A DNA stretch of 64,000 bases from Actinostola sp. cb2023 (lineage: Eukaryota > Cnidaria > Anthozoa > Actiniaria > Actinostolidae): the NCBI GenBank assembly GCA_033675265.1, contig JAUJYZ010000128.1, positions 62,001-126,000 on the forward strand, in the 5' to 3' direction. The number at the start of each line of letters is the position of its first letter. The stretch's first letter is position 1. Below the pieces are notes generated by a model. It was not told the DNA's origin and ran no database searches. It worked only from the letters and a program-made list of their open reading frames with translations. The translations under genes were made by a program, and so were the position numbers. This document shows, one piece after another, positions 9,974 to 19,900 of the stretch.

Positions 9974-11166
9974 AGAAGTTTATATTTGAGACATGCCGAG
10001 AGTTTGAAAGTCCAGATAAATACATGGACTTTAAAATTTTGAAAGCCATGAAAGCGAATGCCAAAGTTATAAACAATGCCAAAGTTATAAATTACGATCA
10101 ATATGTTATGAATGAAGGCCTTTATTATACAAACTTGAAGTTAAACTGTTGTATATTTATGAACTACAATCCTGAAAGTGAAAGCAACCCACGATGTTTA
10201 CCGACTAAAGTTTCTAAACACAGGACTGTCAGAACTTATTATATATCTAACATCAAGGTGAAGTGGACTTTACCTTGCATTATTTGTGTCATGATTGTTA
10301 GTATTGTTTACATACAAGTTTATGCTTCTCCTATTGCTGTGCTACCTACCTACATTTAAGCTTAAACAGTTATGATTGTGATATATTTGAGAAAGCAAGT
10401 GAATTATCTGTAAATACTGATGAGAAAGTTTCAGAGTTTATAACAATAAAAACATGTAGATCACGATATGCAAAGTTTATTTATTATAACCGTATTAAAT
10501 ACAACTACTATGATGTTAGTATATGTAGATACAACTACCAAATACCATTAAATTACCATGCAGTTCGTGATAGAGAACCGAGCAGAATTCCAGTGAGGCG
10601 ACTTACACATGCTTTATATAAAAGCAGAAAAATAAGGAGGCTTGAAAGAAAATACATTGCAAAAAATGTACCCAAATCGTCAATATATTCACACATTCAA
10701 TCTTGGAAGTAAGTTATCCAGTGATGAAGACAAAAGGTGTCTATGTAAACCAAGAAAACATCCACATAATATGAAAGGGAAGACATCTACATGTAATACA
10801 GCACTCAATAAAACAAATACAAAGCCTGTGAGAAATAATCAAGCTTCCAATAATTATTGTAATTTACAACTACCTGTTTATAAGAGTCTCAATCACAAAC
10901 TTAATTATTGCCATTTCTGCCTTTGTAACGATATAGAAAAAAAACCTGGTCCTACTCACATTAGTTCTAGTAAGACAATGCATGCACCTTATTGCCAAGG
11001 TAATGTGCCAGTATTTGGTCAAAATGCAGGACAGCAATGTACAGCGATGACTTTATGTGCTCTTATTTACAAGGATACAAAATCAATTGCATCATCAAGT
11101 GACTTGATTCAAATCATGAATATTGGTAATGACTTGTACTCTACCTTATCAAGATTATGTCATTAG
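9974..11166 (+). pseudogene. remnant of a mobile-element ORF with a 2A-like motif
   Basis: Plus-strand coding potential runs in changing frames: KKFIFETCREFESPDK (~9975), SRYAKFIYYNRIKYNYY (~10,460), then a 174-residue open stretch from 10,642. The last contains CLCNDIEKKPGPTH, one residue away from the ribosome-skipping 2A consensus (D-x-E-x-N-P-G-P), with Lys in place of Asn. It is followed by VFGQNAGQQCTAMTLCAL, a block I associate with cysteine-peptidase-like domains encoded by invertebrate transposons. It stops at 11,164. At least two frame breaks are needed to join the parts. The element type is not certain (Helitron-like or other). Confidence 0.35.
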
Positions 11167-11575
11167 TCTTATTAAATGAGTATTACAGGACCGTCCCGGC
11201 ATGCTTTGCGCTCAAACCATATTATCAACCGTTTCGACCCCCGCGATGAGTCATTAGGGAGCTTACGAATCGAGACTTTTGACGACGACGACGACTTTTG
11301 AAGACCGGAAGTGACCATTACGCATGCGCAACCGGATATTGCACCATACGTCACGTCGTGCCGTGAACGGCGACGACTTCAAAAAGAGGAATTTGAAGTC
11401 GTCTTCGGAGAAACGCGACGAAGGTTTGTTTTTACTTATTTCAATGTCTTTTACGTCTTTTTCTTAGGTGTAGTTTCGAATTATAATGTAAGAGGTAATT
11501 TAGTTCGGATTTATGCCTTTCTTTTCAAGTTTACGTATATTCTACCCGATCGAGTGAAGTCAACAAGACTGCAAG

Positions 11576-12927
11576 ATGGCAGACATGGCAGACCATTCAG
11601 CTTCGGTTTCTGCAACAACTTCAAGGTAATGATAAATTTCGGCTTTATTTCTAGAATATTTTATTTGTCCTCCAAAAAAGACAAAGTTAACTCATCATAG
11701 AGAGCCATATTTCCTCTAAAATTCCCTGATTATGCCAATAAAGTCCAATGACAGTACGAGCACGTGTCGACAGATCTTGTTGTGCATTCAGCATTCTACT
11801 CATATCAGAATCCACTCATCATTCTCTGATTATCTTCGGTACTTGTGCAGTGTTCTGTTATTTCTTACGGCTTCTCAACCGCTTTTATAAACATCCATTC
11901 AATGCAGTAAAAGACAGTCAGAAATTAATTAACTTATAAATATTTCTACAATTCACCGCTATAAGCTTAAGCTTAAATATGGTACATGTACATGTAGTCA
12001 AAATGTTAAATTTGTGTTAATTTGTGCTTGCTTATCTGATGTTTCTGATCTGCCAAACAGCGTACTAGCTAGTAGTGGGTCAATCATTGTATGCACTGTG
12101 CAAAGATTCTTGCAAACAAGAGAACCAATGTTTTCAGGACACATCATTTAAAAATACAATCTTGTTTCAAGGTTCAGGCTAAATAATCTGTTAATTAGGA
12201 GTTGTTTATGTTAATTCATTGTAGGACTTCACAGATGAAATGGAGTGCAGAACATGATATAATGCTTGGAAGAGAAATGTTGTTATTTGAATTGTGGAAA
12301 TTCAAAGCTGGGAGTAGAGAGAGAGGAAATTGCCTTGATCGAATCTCTGAAAGTCTTAATCAGCTGACAACACCACAATTTAATGTATCCCAGAAGTCTA
12401 TTAGAGATAGACTAAAAATATTGGAAAGAGAATTCAAGAAGAAGGAGAGGTTTGAAAAGAATGCATCAGGAATTTCACCAGAAAAAACAGAAATAGATGA
12501 CATCATGGAAGACTACTTACAGAGAAGGGAGGAACAGGAAAAAGAAACAGAAAAAACATATTCTGACAGTCGTGAGAAGGCAGCTAAGGATAAGGTTGTG
12601 GCCGAAGATATGCGCAACAAAGCCATGGAACGTCTAGCCGAGACAAAAGTAAGAGCTGGTGATGACCCACCAAGAAAAAAGAGGAAGCAAAGTGCCAATG
12701 AAACTCTTGAGTTCCTAAGGGAGGCTTCAGATAAGGAATGTGAGCTGAAAAAAGAAGAACTAGAGTTAAAAAGGAAGCAAGACCAGAATGCAACTGTTCA
12801 ACAGAACCAGATGTTCCAGCAACAACAGGATATGACCAGGCAATTCCAAACGATGTTCCAAATGTTTATGCAGCAGCAGCAGCAAACACAGGCCTCAATC
12901 CTTGAACTCTTGAAGAAGGGAAATTAG
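11576..12927 (+). CDS. Harbinger Myb/SANT-like accessory protein
   Basis: Exon 1 (11,576-11,625) starts ATGGCAGACATGGCAGAC and ends at donor AG|GTAATG. Exon 2 (12,225-12,927) follows acceptor TTGTAG. The joined product is ~250 residues. Residues ~20-95 form a Myb/SANT-like trihelix (MKWSAEHDIMLGREML...FNVSQKSIRDRLKILERE). After it come a long Glu/Lys-rich coiled coil, a basic patch (PPRKKRKQ, a likely nuclear signal) and a Gln-rich C-terminus (MQQQQQTQ). In Harbinger elements such proteins bind the transposase, bring it to the nucleus and recognise the termini. That role is taken from the family. The frame is intact. Confidence 0.85.
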
Positions 12928-13207
12928 TGTTATTATTGGATGCTATAGGTCAAACAATATTGAACAAACATATAGATTGTTTATTGTTATATAGTACACA
13001 TGTTTGTTGTTTGTGACTTTATTTAGTCATACTTGTCAATGAGATGGCAGTAACTTCCATTGTATCGTTGAGTTAGTTTTCCTAGGATAGCCTTAGATTG
13101 TTCTTGAATCACTGGCTAATATTTTTCTAAGAAAACACATGTTACAATACAGTTAGTATTTTATTCTCATTTTGGAACAGGAAGCCTTATTAGTACTGGC
13201 TTTAACA

Positions 13208-13639
13208 CCCGGGGGGGGGGGGGAGCACCCAGGGGTGGGGGCAAGGGAAGACTCCCATATATAAAGTGGTGGGGATGCTTGTCGTACCTTTTAGAGGTCC
13301 AGATCTGCGATTTGGCACTGCTTATAGGGAGTCTCAAATTTAAAAGGACATAAGACACCAAGTTGGTACCTTTTAGAGTATCTGTTAGCAAATAGAATAA
13401 TTTATGATAGTTGCAGATTGTAATTATATTTCAACTCCGTAACATAAATTAACTGCAAGGTGCAAAGGAATTTATACACTTATTGTTTTAGACTTGGTAC
13501 CTCTTATGGGTGAATATTATTTCATGCCACACCCACTTGAAAGAGACTCGGGTACCTTTGAGGGGTCATTTTCATAATTTCCGACGAGCATCCCAACCAC
13601 TTTATATATGTAATAATTATTCCCCCCTCTCCCCCCGGG
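13208..13639. mobile_element. foldback element with poly-G/poly-C ends
   Basis: The left side (CCCGGGGG..., then ...CCACTTTATA in reverse sense) pairs with the right side (CGAGCATCCCAACCACTTTA...CCCCCCGGG). The words GGTACCTTTTAGAG and GGTACCTCT recur inside. It lies in the spacer between the two Harbinger genes. Related G/C-run foldbacks occur at 30,655-31,030, 35,215-35,545 and 48,836-49,235. Confidence 0.6.
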
Positions 13640-13723
13640 ATTTAGCATTGCCTGCTTTTTTAAGTGATAATCAGTTATTACTGAATAAGTTAGCTAAGTT
13701 GAGTGTAAACTGTACACTTGTGA

Positions 13724-14803
13724 TTAAATGAAATAATCATCCAGAGCTGGTGGATTGATACCAAAATAATCTGAGCTAATTGAGCCGTACAAAATAGTAT
13801 GAGCATTTTGCATTATGACACAATCTATGTACATTTTGCCTACTGCACTCAAACCAATTTTAAGGTTCTTTTTAAAATCCAAAAACTTGAAATAGTTAAC
13901 AATGTCTCCGAAAACCCATTCAACAGAAACACGTGCTGAGCTCATGGAAGTATTGTAAGCCTGTTGATCTGGTGTCAGCACTGCACCTCTAAAAGGTGCT
14001 TGTAGGTGTGCACGGAGAGGGTAGGCGGGGTCTCCATATACACACATGGGCAAACCAGTAACAGGGGAATTTGAGAATCTTTGGAGATCTTGTAAAAGTC
14101 CAGAAGAAGCTAGCATTCCACTGTCATGGCGTTTCCCTTCTACTGGACCATACAAATTACCAACAAGCCCATTGGGCAGTGCAACTGATTGGAACTTGAT
14201 TGAATGAACCCTCTTGTGCCCATTGTAGATAACTCTCTGATTTACACCTGGCCTACAAACTGGCCGGACAGTTCCATCAATGAAACCCCAGCAGTTTTCC
14301 AAAGCTGTGCCTGTTTGATGTACAGCATCAGCATACAACATTAGGTTTGCTGGAGAAAGCAGGTTATGATTATATCTCGTCAGTAAGTGATACCATGTAG
14401 TGTAGATCCAGTCAATCATGTGATTTGTTATGATGCAGAGCTGTGGCACAGGTCTAGCAAAGTAAGAAACCATATCACTATACCTGCAAGGATATGCAAA
14501 GCGCTTGAGGTAGATACACAGAGCAGGAATTGATTCGACTACCAAGCCATTATAGGTGACAATGTTATCTGGCAGTTGAAGTACATCGGCAAGTTTGTAT
14601 ATGTCATTCTTGTAGAATCGGAACTCGGCTTTACATTCAGCATTTGTCATCTCATCTAGGTCAAATCTTTCGTAATTCCAATATGGAAACTCAGGGTTTT
14701 TTGATGTGTTAGCATCGTACAGCAAAACAAATTCGTTTGCGTTGATAAATCCTTTCTTGTAAGCATATGCAATACACATTCTCGTATCTCTAAAGTTTGG
14801 CAT
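13724..14803 (-). CDS. Harbinger DDE transposase (DDE_Tnp_4)
   Basis: An uninterrupted 359-residue frame on the minus strand. It has an N-terminal helical region, then the three catalytic blocks of PIF/Harbinger (HARBI1-type) transposases: GFIDGT (first Asp, residue ~183), YGDPAYPL (second Asp, ~260) and SSARVSVEWVFGD (Glu, ~298). GKRHDSGML and FRGAVLTPDQQAYN are also typical of the family. Length matches full-size Harbinger transposases. The enzyme cuts and pastes the element with its Myb-like partner encoded opposite. There is no frameshift or premature stop. Confidence 0.9.
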   Translation of the reverse strand: MPNFRDTRMCIAYAYKKGFINANEFVLLYDANTSKNPEFPYWNYERFDLDEMTNAECKAEFRFYKNDIYKLADVLQLPDNIVTYNGLVVESIPALCIYLKRFAYPCRYSDMVSYFARPVPQLCIITNHMIDWIYTTWYHLLTRYNHNLLSPANLMLYADAVHQTGTALENCWGFIDGTVRPVCRPGVNQRVIYNGHKRVHSIKFQSVALPNGLVGNLYGPVEGKRHDSGMLASSGLLQDLQRFSNSPVTGLPMCVYGDPAYPLRAHLQAPFRGAVLTPDQQAYNTSMSSARVSVEWVFGDIVNYFKFLDFKKNLKIGLSAVGKMYIDCVIMQNAHTILYGSISSDYFGINPPALDDYFI

Positions 14804-15060
14804 TTCGCTTATATTTAGTTACTAAGTTATAATGCATACGCGACTAATAGTAATAGATTAGTTGTTGTTTTATGGTCCTTGTTTTAGTTAGCCGAACATC
14901 AACATCTCTTGGATTGTGGCGGGAACCGTCGCGACGCGCGTCGCGCCAACGTAAACAAAGTTTGGCGCCAAATGTGGGGACGACGCCGACCTACCATATG
15001 ACGTCATCAAAAGTCGTCGTCGTCGTCAAAAGTCTCGATTCGTAAGCTCCCTATTTCAAA

Positions 15061-16401
15061 ATGGACGCCATAGAATTAACGTCGGGAGAGAGTGATACTC
15101 TCCCCTCGAATACTCTCCTTTATCTATTTTGTGTTGATTCTGCCGCAAAATTTGTAATCACTCCGAAAGAGCTGCCATTTATTTCGGTAGAAATGCTCTT
15201 TGGACATGTTAGTTTGCCAGAGAAATTGAAAGAACGGCGTTTGATCGTGATACCAAAAAGTACATCGCTCAAGGAACGAGTTAGATGTAGAAGTCCTGCA
15301 GTTATAGAAGTAATATCCAGTGGCTATGTTCAGGTAAGAATACTAAAAAATTCGATCCAAATGTGATGTTTTGTGGTGGGAATCATTATGGATGTACTCG
15401 TTTGGATGGTTCGTTTAATTTAGCTTAAATATTCCAAGCCCAAGGTAATCAGAAAGATTTGAATTTACACTAATAGTAGTAATACCAATAAATATAAGCT
15501 TAAAACAAGTAAGCTTAAGTTATTTAGAATGAAAAGATACCAAACATAAAGCTCAGTCTATACTACTTTACACAGTTCATTCATGAACAGTCTTTATAAT
15601 CATAACTTCGCAGTAGCTCGATTAATTTTTTACCTTAGATCTATTTGCTAATAACTTTTAAGTCAAAAGTCTAACCTTTCTATAGTTAAGCTTATATTAA
15701 CTGATTATATACATGTATTTATTTTTTAGATGGACGAACACCAAATTTCAGCTTTGTTGGATTTGAGGCAGCAGGCATTGTAAAACCAACAGACCCTGTG
15801 AGTGAAGTAGATGATTTTCCAAGTATTCCCTGGGCAGACATTGGGAACTGCATTTGCAACTGTTCAAGTTTTCCTAACACTGGAAATGTAATAGTAAATG
15901 AAAATCAGCCAAACTGTTATCAACCAGACACATCAGATTGTGAAAGTGAAGTCGACAATAGGGATAACAATAGTATACATTGGCAACGCTGAAATGGATA
16001 TTGAAAAGCAACCATCAATAATTATTGATAAAGAGGATGCAACTACAAGTGACCATAAAACCTGCTTTTCGGAGAAATACAAATTGAAAGGAAGCAGCTT
16101 TCATCCCAGCTTCCAAAAAGCTATTAAACTTTGTAACAAACTCAGGGCAAGAAAGGAAACATTTTCTTTGAGATTACACTATGAGCAAGCCAACCTTCGA
16201 GATGAAAATGCCTTGGTGGTGCAGTGTTGCATAGACAGAGAATGGAAAACATTGGGCTATATTCCAGGAAAAAAAGTTTGTAAAGTATCTGCTGCCTTTA
16301 ACAAGAACTTAATTACTTCTATCATTCCGTACTTCTATGCCAGAGATTGGACAGTTCCGATTGTTTGCTATCATTATTATTGTCAAGAAAGGTACATGTA
16401 G
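15061..16401 (+). pseudogene. HIRAN-domain gene 1 (frameshifted)
   Basis: Exon 1 (15,061-15,333) gives 91 residues from ATG (MDAIELTSGESD...FGHVSLPEKLKERRLIVIPK...) to donor CAG|GTAAGA. Exon 2 begins at 15,730 after TTTTTTAG. Its opening frame ends after 17 codons, while another frame carries PSIPWADIGNCICNCSS and a third (from ~15,990) carries KLKGSSFHPSFQKA...LRDENALVVQ...WKTLGYIPGKK. The last block is a HIRAN domain, a single-stranded-DNA-end-binding fold known from HLTF/Rad5 (N-x-x-A...GYIP motif). At least two one-base shifts are needed for a full product. The gene is paralogous to 28,009-29,283. A Harbinger element ends 8 bp before its ATG. Confidence 0.6.
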
Positions 16402-16452
16402 ATGGAACCCAGATGACAAGAATTATAACTATAACCAACTTTGAATAAATAA

Positions 16453-16668
16453 ATTGATCAATGTAATAAATAAAATGGCTTTAAAAGTTTTAACAAATGT
16501 TCATAACGTTTTCGACCATTGGGGGTTCATCTTCATTAATGAAGATGACCCCAATGAAGATGACCCAATGGTCGAAAACGCTATGAACATGTTAAAACTT
16601 TTAAAGCCATTTTATTTATTACAAATGTACAGCAATCATATTATGTACACATTGATCAATATTGATAC
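16453..16668. repeat. long near-perfect palindrome after HIRAN gene 1
   Basis: The left arm (TTGATCAATGTAATAAATAA..., CATAACGTTTTCGACCATTG...) is mirrored by the right arm around a centre at about 16,537 (TTCATCTTCATTAATGAAGA). The right arm carries an extra copy of GAAGATGACCC and a ~25-bp interruption. Arms are ~85 bp. AATAAA signals lie in both arms, so it may serve as the 3' end of the HIRAN transcript or be a foldback transposon. Confidence 0.65.
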
Positions 16669-16685
16669 AGTTTTACAACATGTAG

Positions 16686-16889
16686 TGTGAGACATTGCGA
16701 GACATTGTGTGATCACGTGATCACTGAAGCACGTGAAATGCGAGCACGTTTGAGCGAAAGCACACTTGCGAGTGCGAGAGAGAGAGAACGTTGAATTGAG
16801 TAGAACCTGTAGAAAATCATTTGAGTCGAACCATTAAACAAGTTACACGGAGTACGAACCTAATAATCTAGAAGAGGAAAACCCTCACA
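16686..16889 (+). repeat. 5' LTR of the BEL/Pao element
   Basis: 204 bp, TG...CA ends. It contains palindromic GTGATCACGTGATCAC and a GAGAGAGA tract. Confidence 0.95.
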
Positions 16890-16907
16890 TGGTCCTTCGA
16901 GCCGGAT
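16890..16907 (+). promoter_or_regulatory. primer binding site
   Basis: TGGTCCTTCGAGCCGGAT directly follows the 5' LTR. It begins with TGG, complementary to a tRNA 3' CCA end, as expected for minus-strand priming. Confidence 0.85.
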
Positions 16908-16926
16908 ATATTTAGAGATTCAAGTC

Positions 16927-19900
16927 ATGTCGAGCAAGAAAGATAAACAGCGCCAAGGTCATCAACTCAGTGTTAGAAACATGAAAGACGCCGTGGATAT
17001 GGCCATCGCCGAAACTGATCAAAAGATCAAGTTGAAACAACTCAAGAAGTCTCTAGAAGAGAAACATTTAACAATCAACAAACTAGACGAAGAAATATTG
17101 GACAAACTTGAAGACGAAAGTGAAATATTTGAAGAAATCGAGGAGGCGGGAAAATTCACACAAGCGATTCACGAGATGATAATCCAGATAGACACTGCAC
17201 TTTCAGAAACCGAGGTCAGAAACACCGAACAACCAACGAATAGTATACCTTCAGCCCACAGTGGCAAGTCAGCCAAGCTTCCAAAGTTGATTCTAAAGCG
17301 GTTTAAAGGAGAAGCTATTGAATGGCAGTCCTTCTGGGATAGCTTCAAGAGAGCCGTACACGACAACGCCAGCTTGTCTGGAATCGATAAATTCAACTAC
17401 TTGAAAAGCCTCGTCGAAGGAAGTGCCGAAACGACGATAGCTGGCCTCCAATTAACTGAAGCGAATTATCAAACCGCTATCGACCTGCTACAAAGAAGAT
17501 ATGGAGACAAACAAACTATTGTGAGTAGTCATATGGACAGTTTATTGAAAATTCCTGCACTCGGTTCATCTACCGACGTAAACAAACTCAGACATACATA
17601 TGATCAAATAGAAACGCACGTGCGTGGTCTGAAAGCTTTAGATGTACCTACTTCATCTTATGGAGCCTTGCTAGTCCCAGTTATTGTGAGAAAACTACCT
17701 GAAGACGTTAAACTTAGTTTAAGTCGACAAATGAAAGGAACTTGGGACTTAGACCCATTGTTGAAATTATTGAATGAAGAAGTGGAAAATCGGGAACGGT
17801 GCGCTGGAGTCCAGGCTTCTGCACAACATGAGACGGACACATCAACGACCTTTAGTAACAGTAAGAAGCCCCCATTTAACTGGAAAAGATGTAATCCAAC
17901 TACTACAGCAACCTTGTTTTCAAGTGGACCCTTTACTTCAAGGGAATCACCAAGAGCCATCACATGCACCTATTGTAAAAGACAACATAGCTCAGCAAGT
18001 TGCCCTGTTGTAACAGACAGAGCAGCAAGAAGACAGACATTACTTAAAGAAGGACGTTGCTTCAGATGTTTAAAGAAAAGCCATCTCTCCAGAGACTGTG
18101 AGTCAGCAAGAGTGTGTGCCAAATGTTCAGGCAGACATCACGTGAGTCTCTGTGAAGAAGGCACGTCTAGACAAGCAAATTCATCTACAAATACAGCATC
18201 ACGAGTTAAAGATAATACTTCTACAGCATCACAACCAAAGACTCGAGATATGGGGACAAACGTCAACATGCTATATGTGAGTTCATATGACAGTATCCTA
18301 CTTCAAACAGCACAAGCCATTGTAGAGTCACCGAATTCAAGTTCAAGAATGAGAATTAGAGCCATATTTGATTCCGGAAGTCAGCGGAGCTATATCACAC
18401 GACATATTAGAGATCAATTGAATTTAGACACTGTGAAGAGAGAATCATTGATGATAAAAACATTTGGACGAAGTGAAACCGACGAACTTAAAACTTATGA
18501 TAGAGTGGAACTTATTGTTAGAAAGGAAGATGGAGAATCTACAACCTCTGTTCAAGCATTTGTTGTACCTACTATTTGCCCCCCACTGGGAAGTCAAGAA
18601 ATTGATAAAGCTAAGAGAAACTTTGCATTTTTGAGGAACATTGAACTTGCTGACAGCAATAATGGAGATTCTGAAGTTGAGATTGATATGTTGATTGGAG
18701 CAGATTATATCTGGAAGTTCTTTACTGGGAGTATCAAACAGGGGGAGGTAGGACCTGTTGCAAGTGAAACAAAGTTGGGATGGGTGCTTTCTGGACCCAT
18801 CCCATCCACGAGGAGCGATCGATTGTCAAGTGTGAACTTAGTTTCTACACATGTATTGAAGGTGGGATCCGTCATCCAACCAGTCATAGAACCCGAGTCA
18901 GAACAAGAGCTTGTCAATAAACTATGGGACTTAGATTCTTTAGGAATCAGAGACACTGAAACTGTTCATGAGTCATTTTTAAAGAACATCTCCTTTCAAG
19001 ATGGAAGATACAATGTGAAACTACCGATGAAAGAGCATCATGAGCCTCTGCCAGATAACTATGAGCTAGCCTTAGCAAGATTGAATTCCCTAGTGAAACG
19101 GCTTCAGAGAGACAAGGACATTTATAAAGAGTACAACCAGATCATAGAAGAGCAAATACAAAGTGGAATTGTAGAGAAGGTAGACCCTACTGATAGAGAC
19201 AAGATGGAAGCTGTTCATTATTTACCGCACCAGGCAGTGATAAGGAAGGATGCACTTTCTACGAAGTTACGAGTAGTATATGATGCTAGTGCTAAAGTCA
19301 ACCCACGTTATCCATCATTAAATGACTGTATTTATACTGGACCACCCTTGTCAAGTGCGTTGCTGGACATTTTGATACGTTTCAGAGCACATAGAGTTGG
19401 ACTGGTGGCAGACATCGAAAAGGCCTTCCTGAATGTCAGTGTTGAGGACAGTCAAAGAGATTTGATGAGGTTCCTGTGGGTCAGTGACATTAATGATGTA
19501 GATCCAGAAGTCGAGATCTATCGATTTAACAGAGTACTTTTTGGAATGAACTGTTCCCCCTTCTTATTGAATGCTACGCTGAGTCGTCACATTGACTCCT
19601 ATTATTCTGATGACAAAGAATTTGCTAAAGGAATACAAGAAGGATTCTATGTTGATGATTGGACATCTGGAGGAAGAGATGTAGAAGAAGCCTTGGCATT
19701 GTACCATACCACCAAGTCATGTATGGCTGCGGGTGGGTTCAACTTAAGGAAGTGGGCTTCGAATAGCAAGGAACTGATGAAAAACATTGTTGAAACTAGA
19801 ATTGAGAATGAGCCAACCACAGGTACAACTTCAATGATTGAAAGAGAAAACGAGTCATTCGCCAAGATTTCGGTTGGTGGACTGAACGAGATTGACACAA

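Larger units (their letters stand above)
11256..15052. mobile_element. complete PIF/Harbinger transposon
   Basis: Perfect 46-bp terminal inverted repeats (11,256-11,301 and 15,007-15,052) begin AGGGAGCTTACGAATCGAGA and contain a GAC-repeat tract. They are flanked by a 3-bp target duplication, ATT (11,253-11,255 and 15,053-15,055). Inside are two convergent genes, Myb-like on plus and DDE transposase on minus, both with open frames. Length 3797 bp. This is the standard two-gene Harbinger layout, and nothing visible prevents activity. It also carries an internal foldback at 13,208-13,639. Confidence 0.92.

Noticed and set aside
11172..11354. Minus-strand 60-codon ORF overlapping the Harbinger left end
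   Set aside because: It runs through the terminal inverted repeat and its GAC tract (Ser-rich translation) and has no support.
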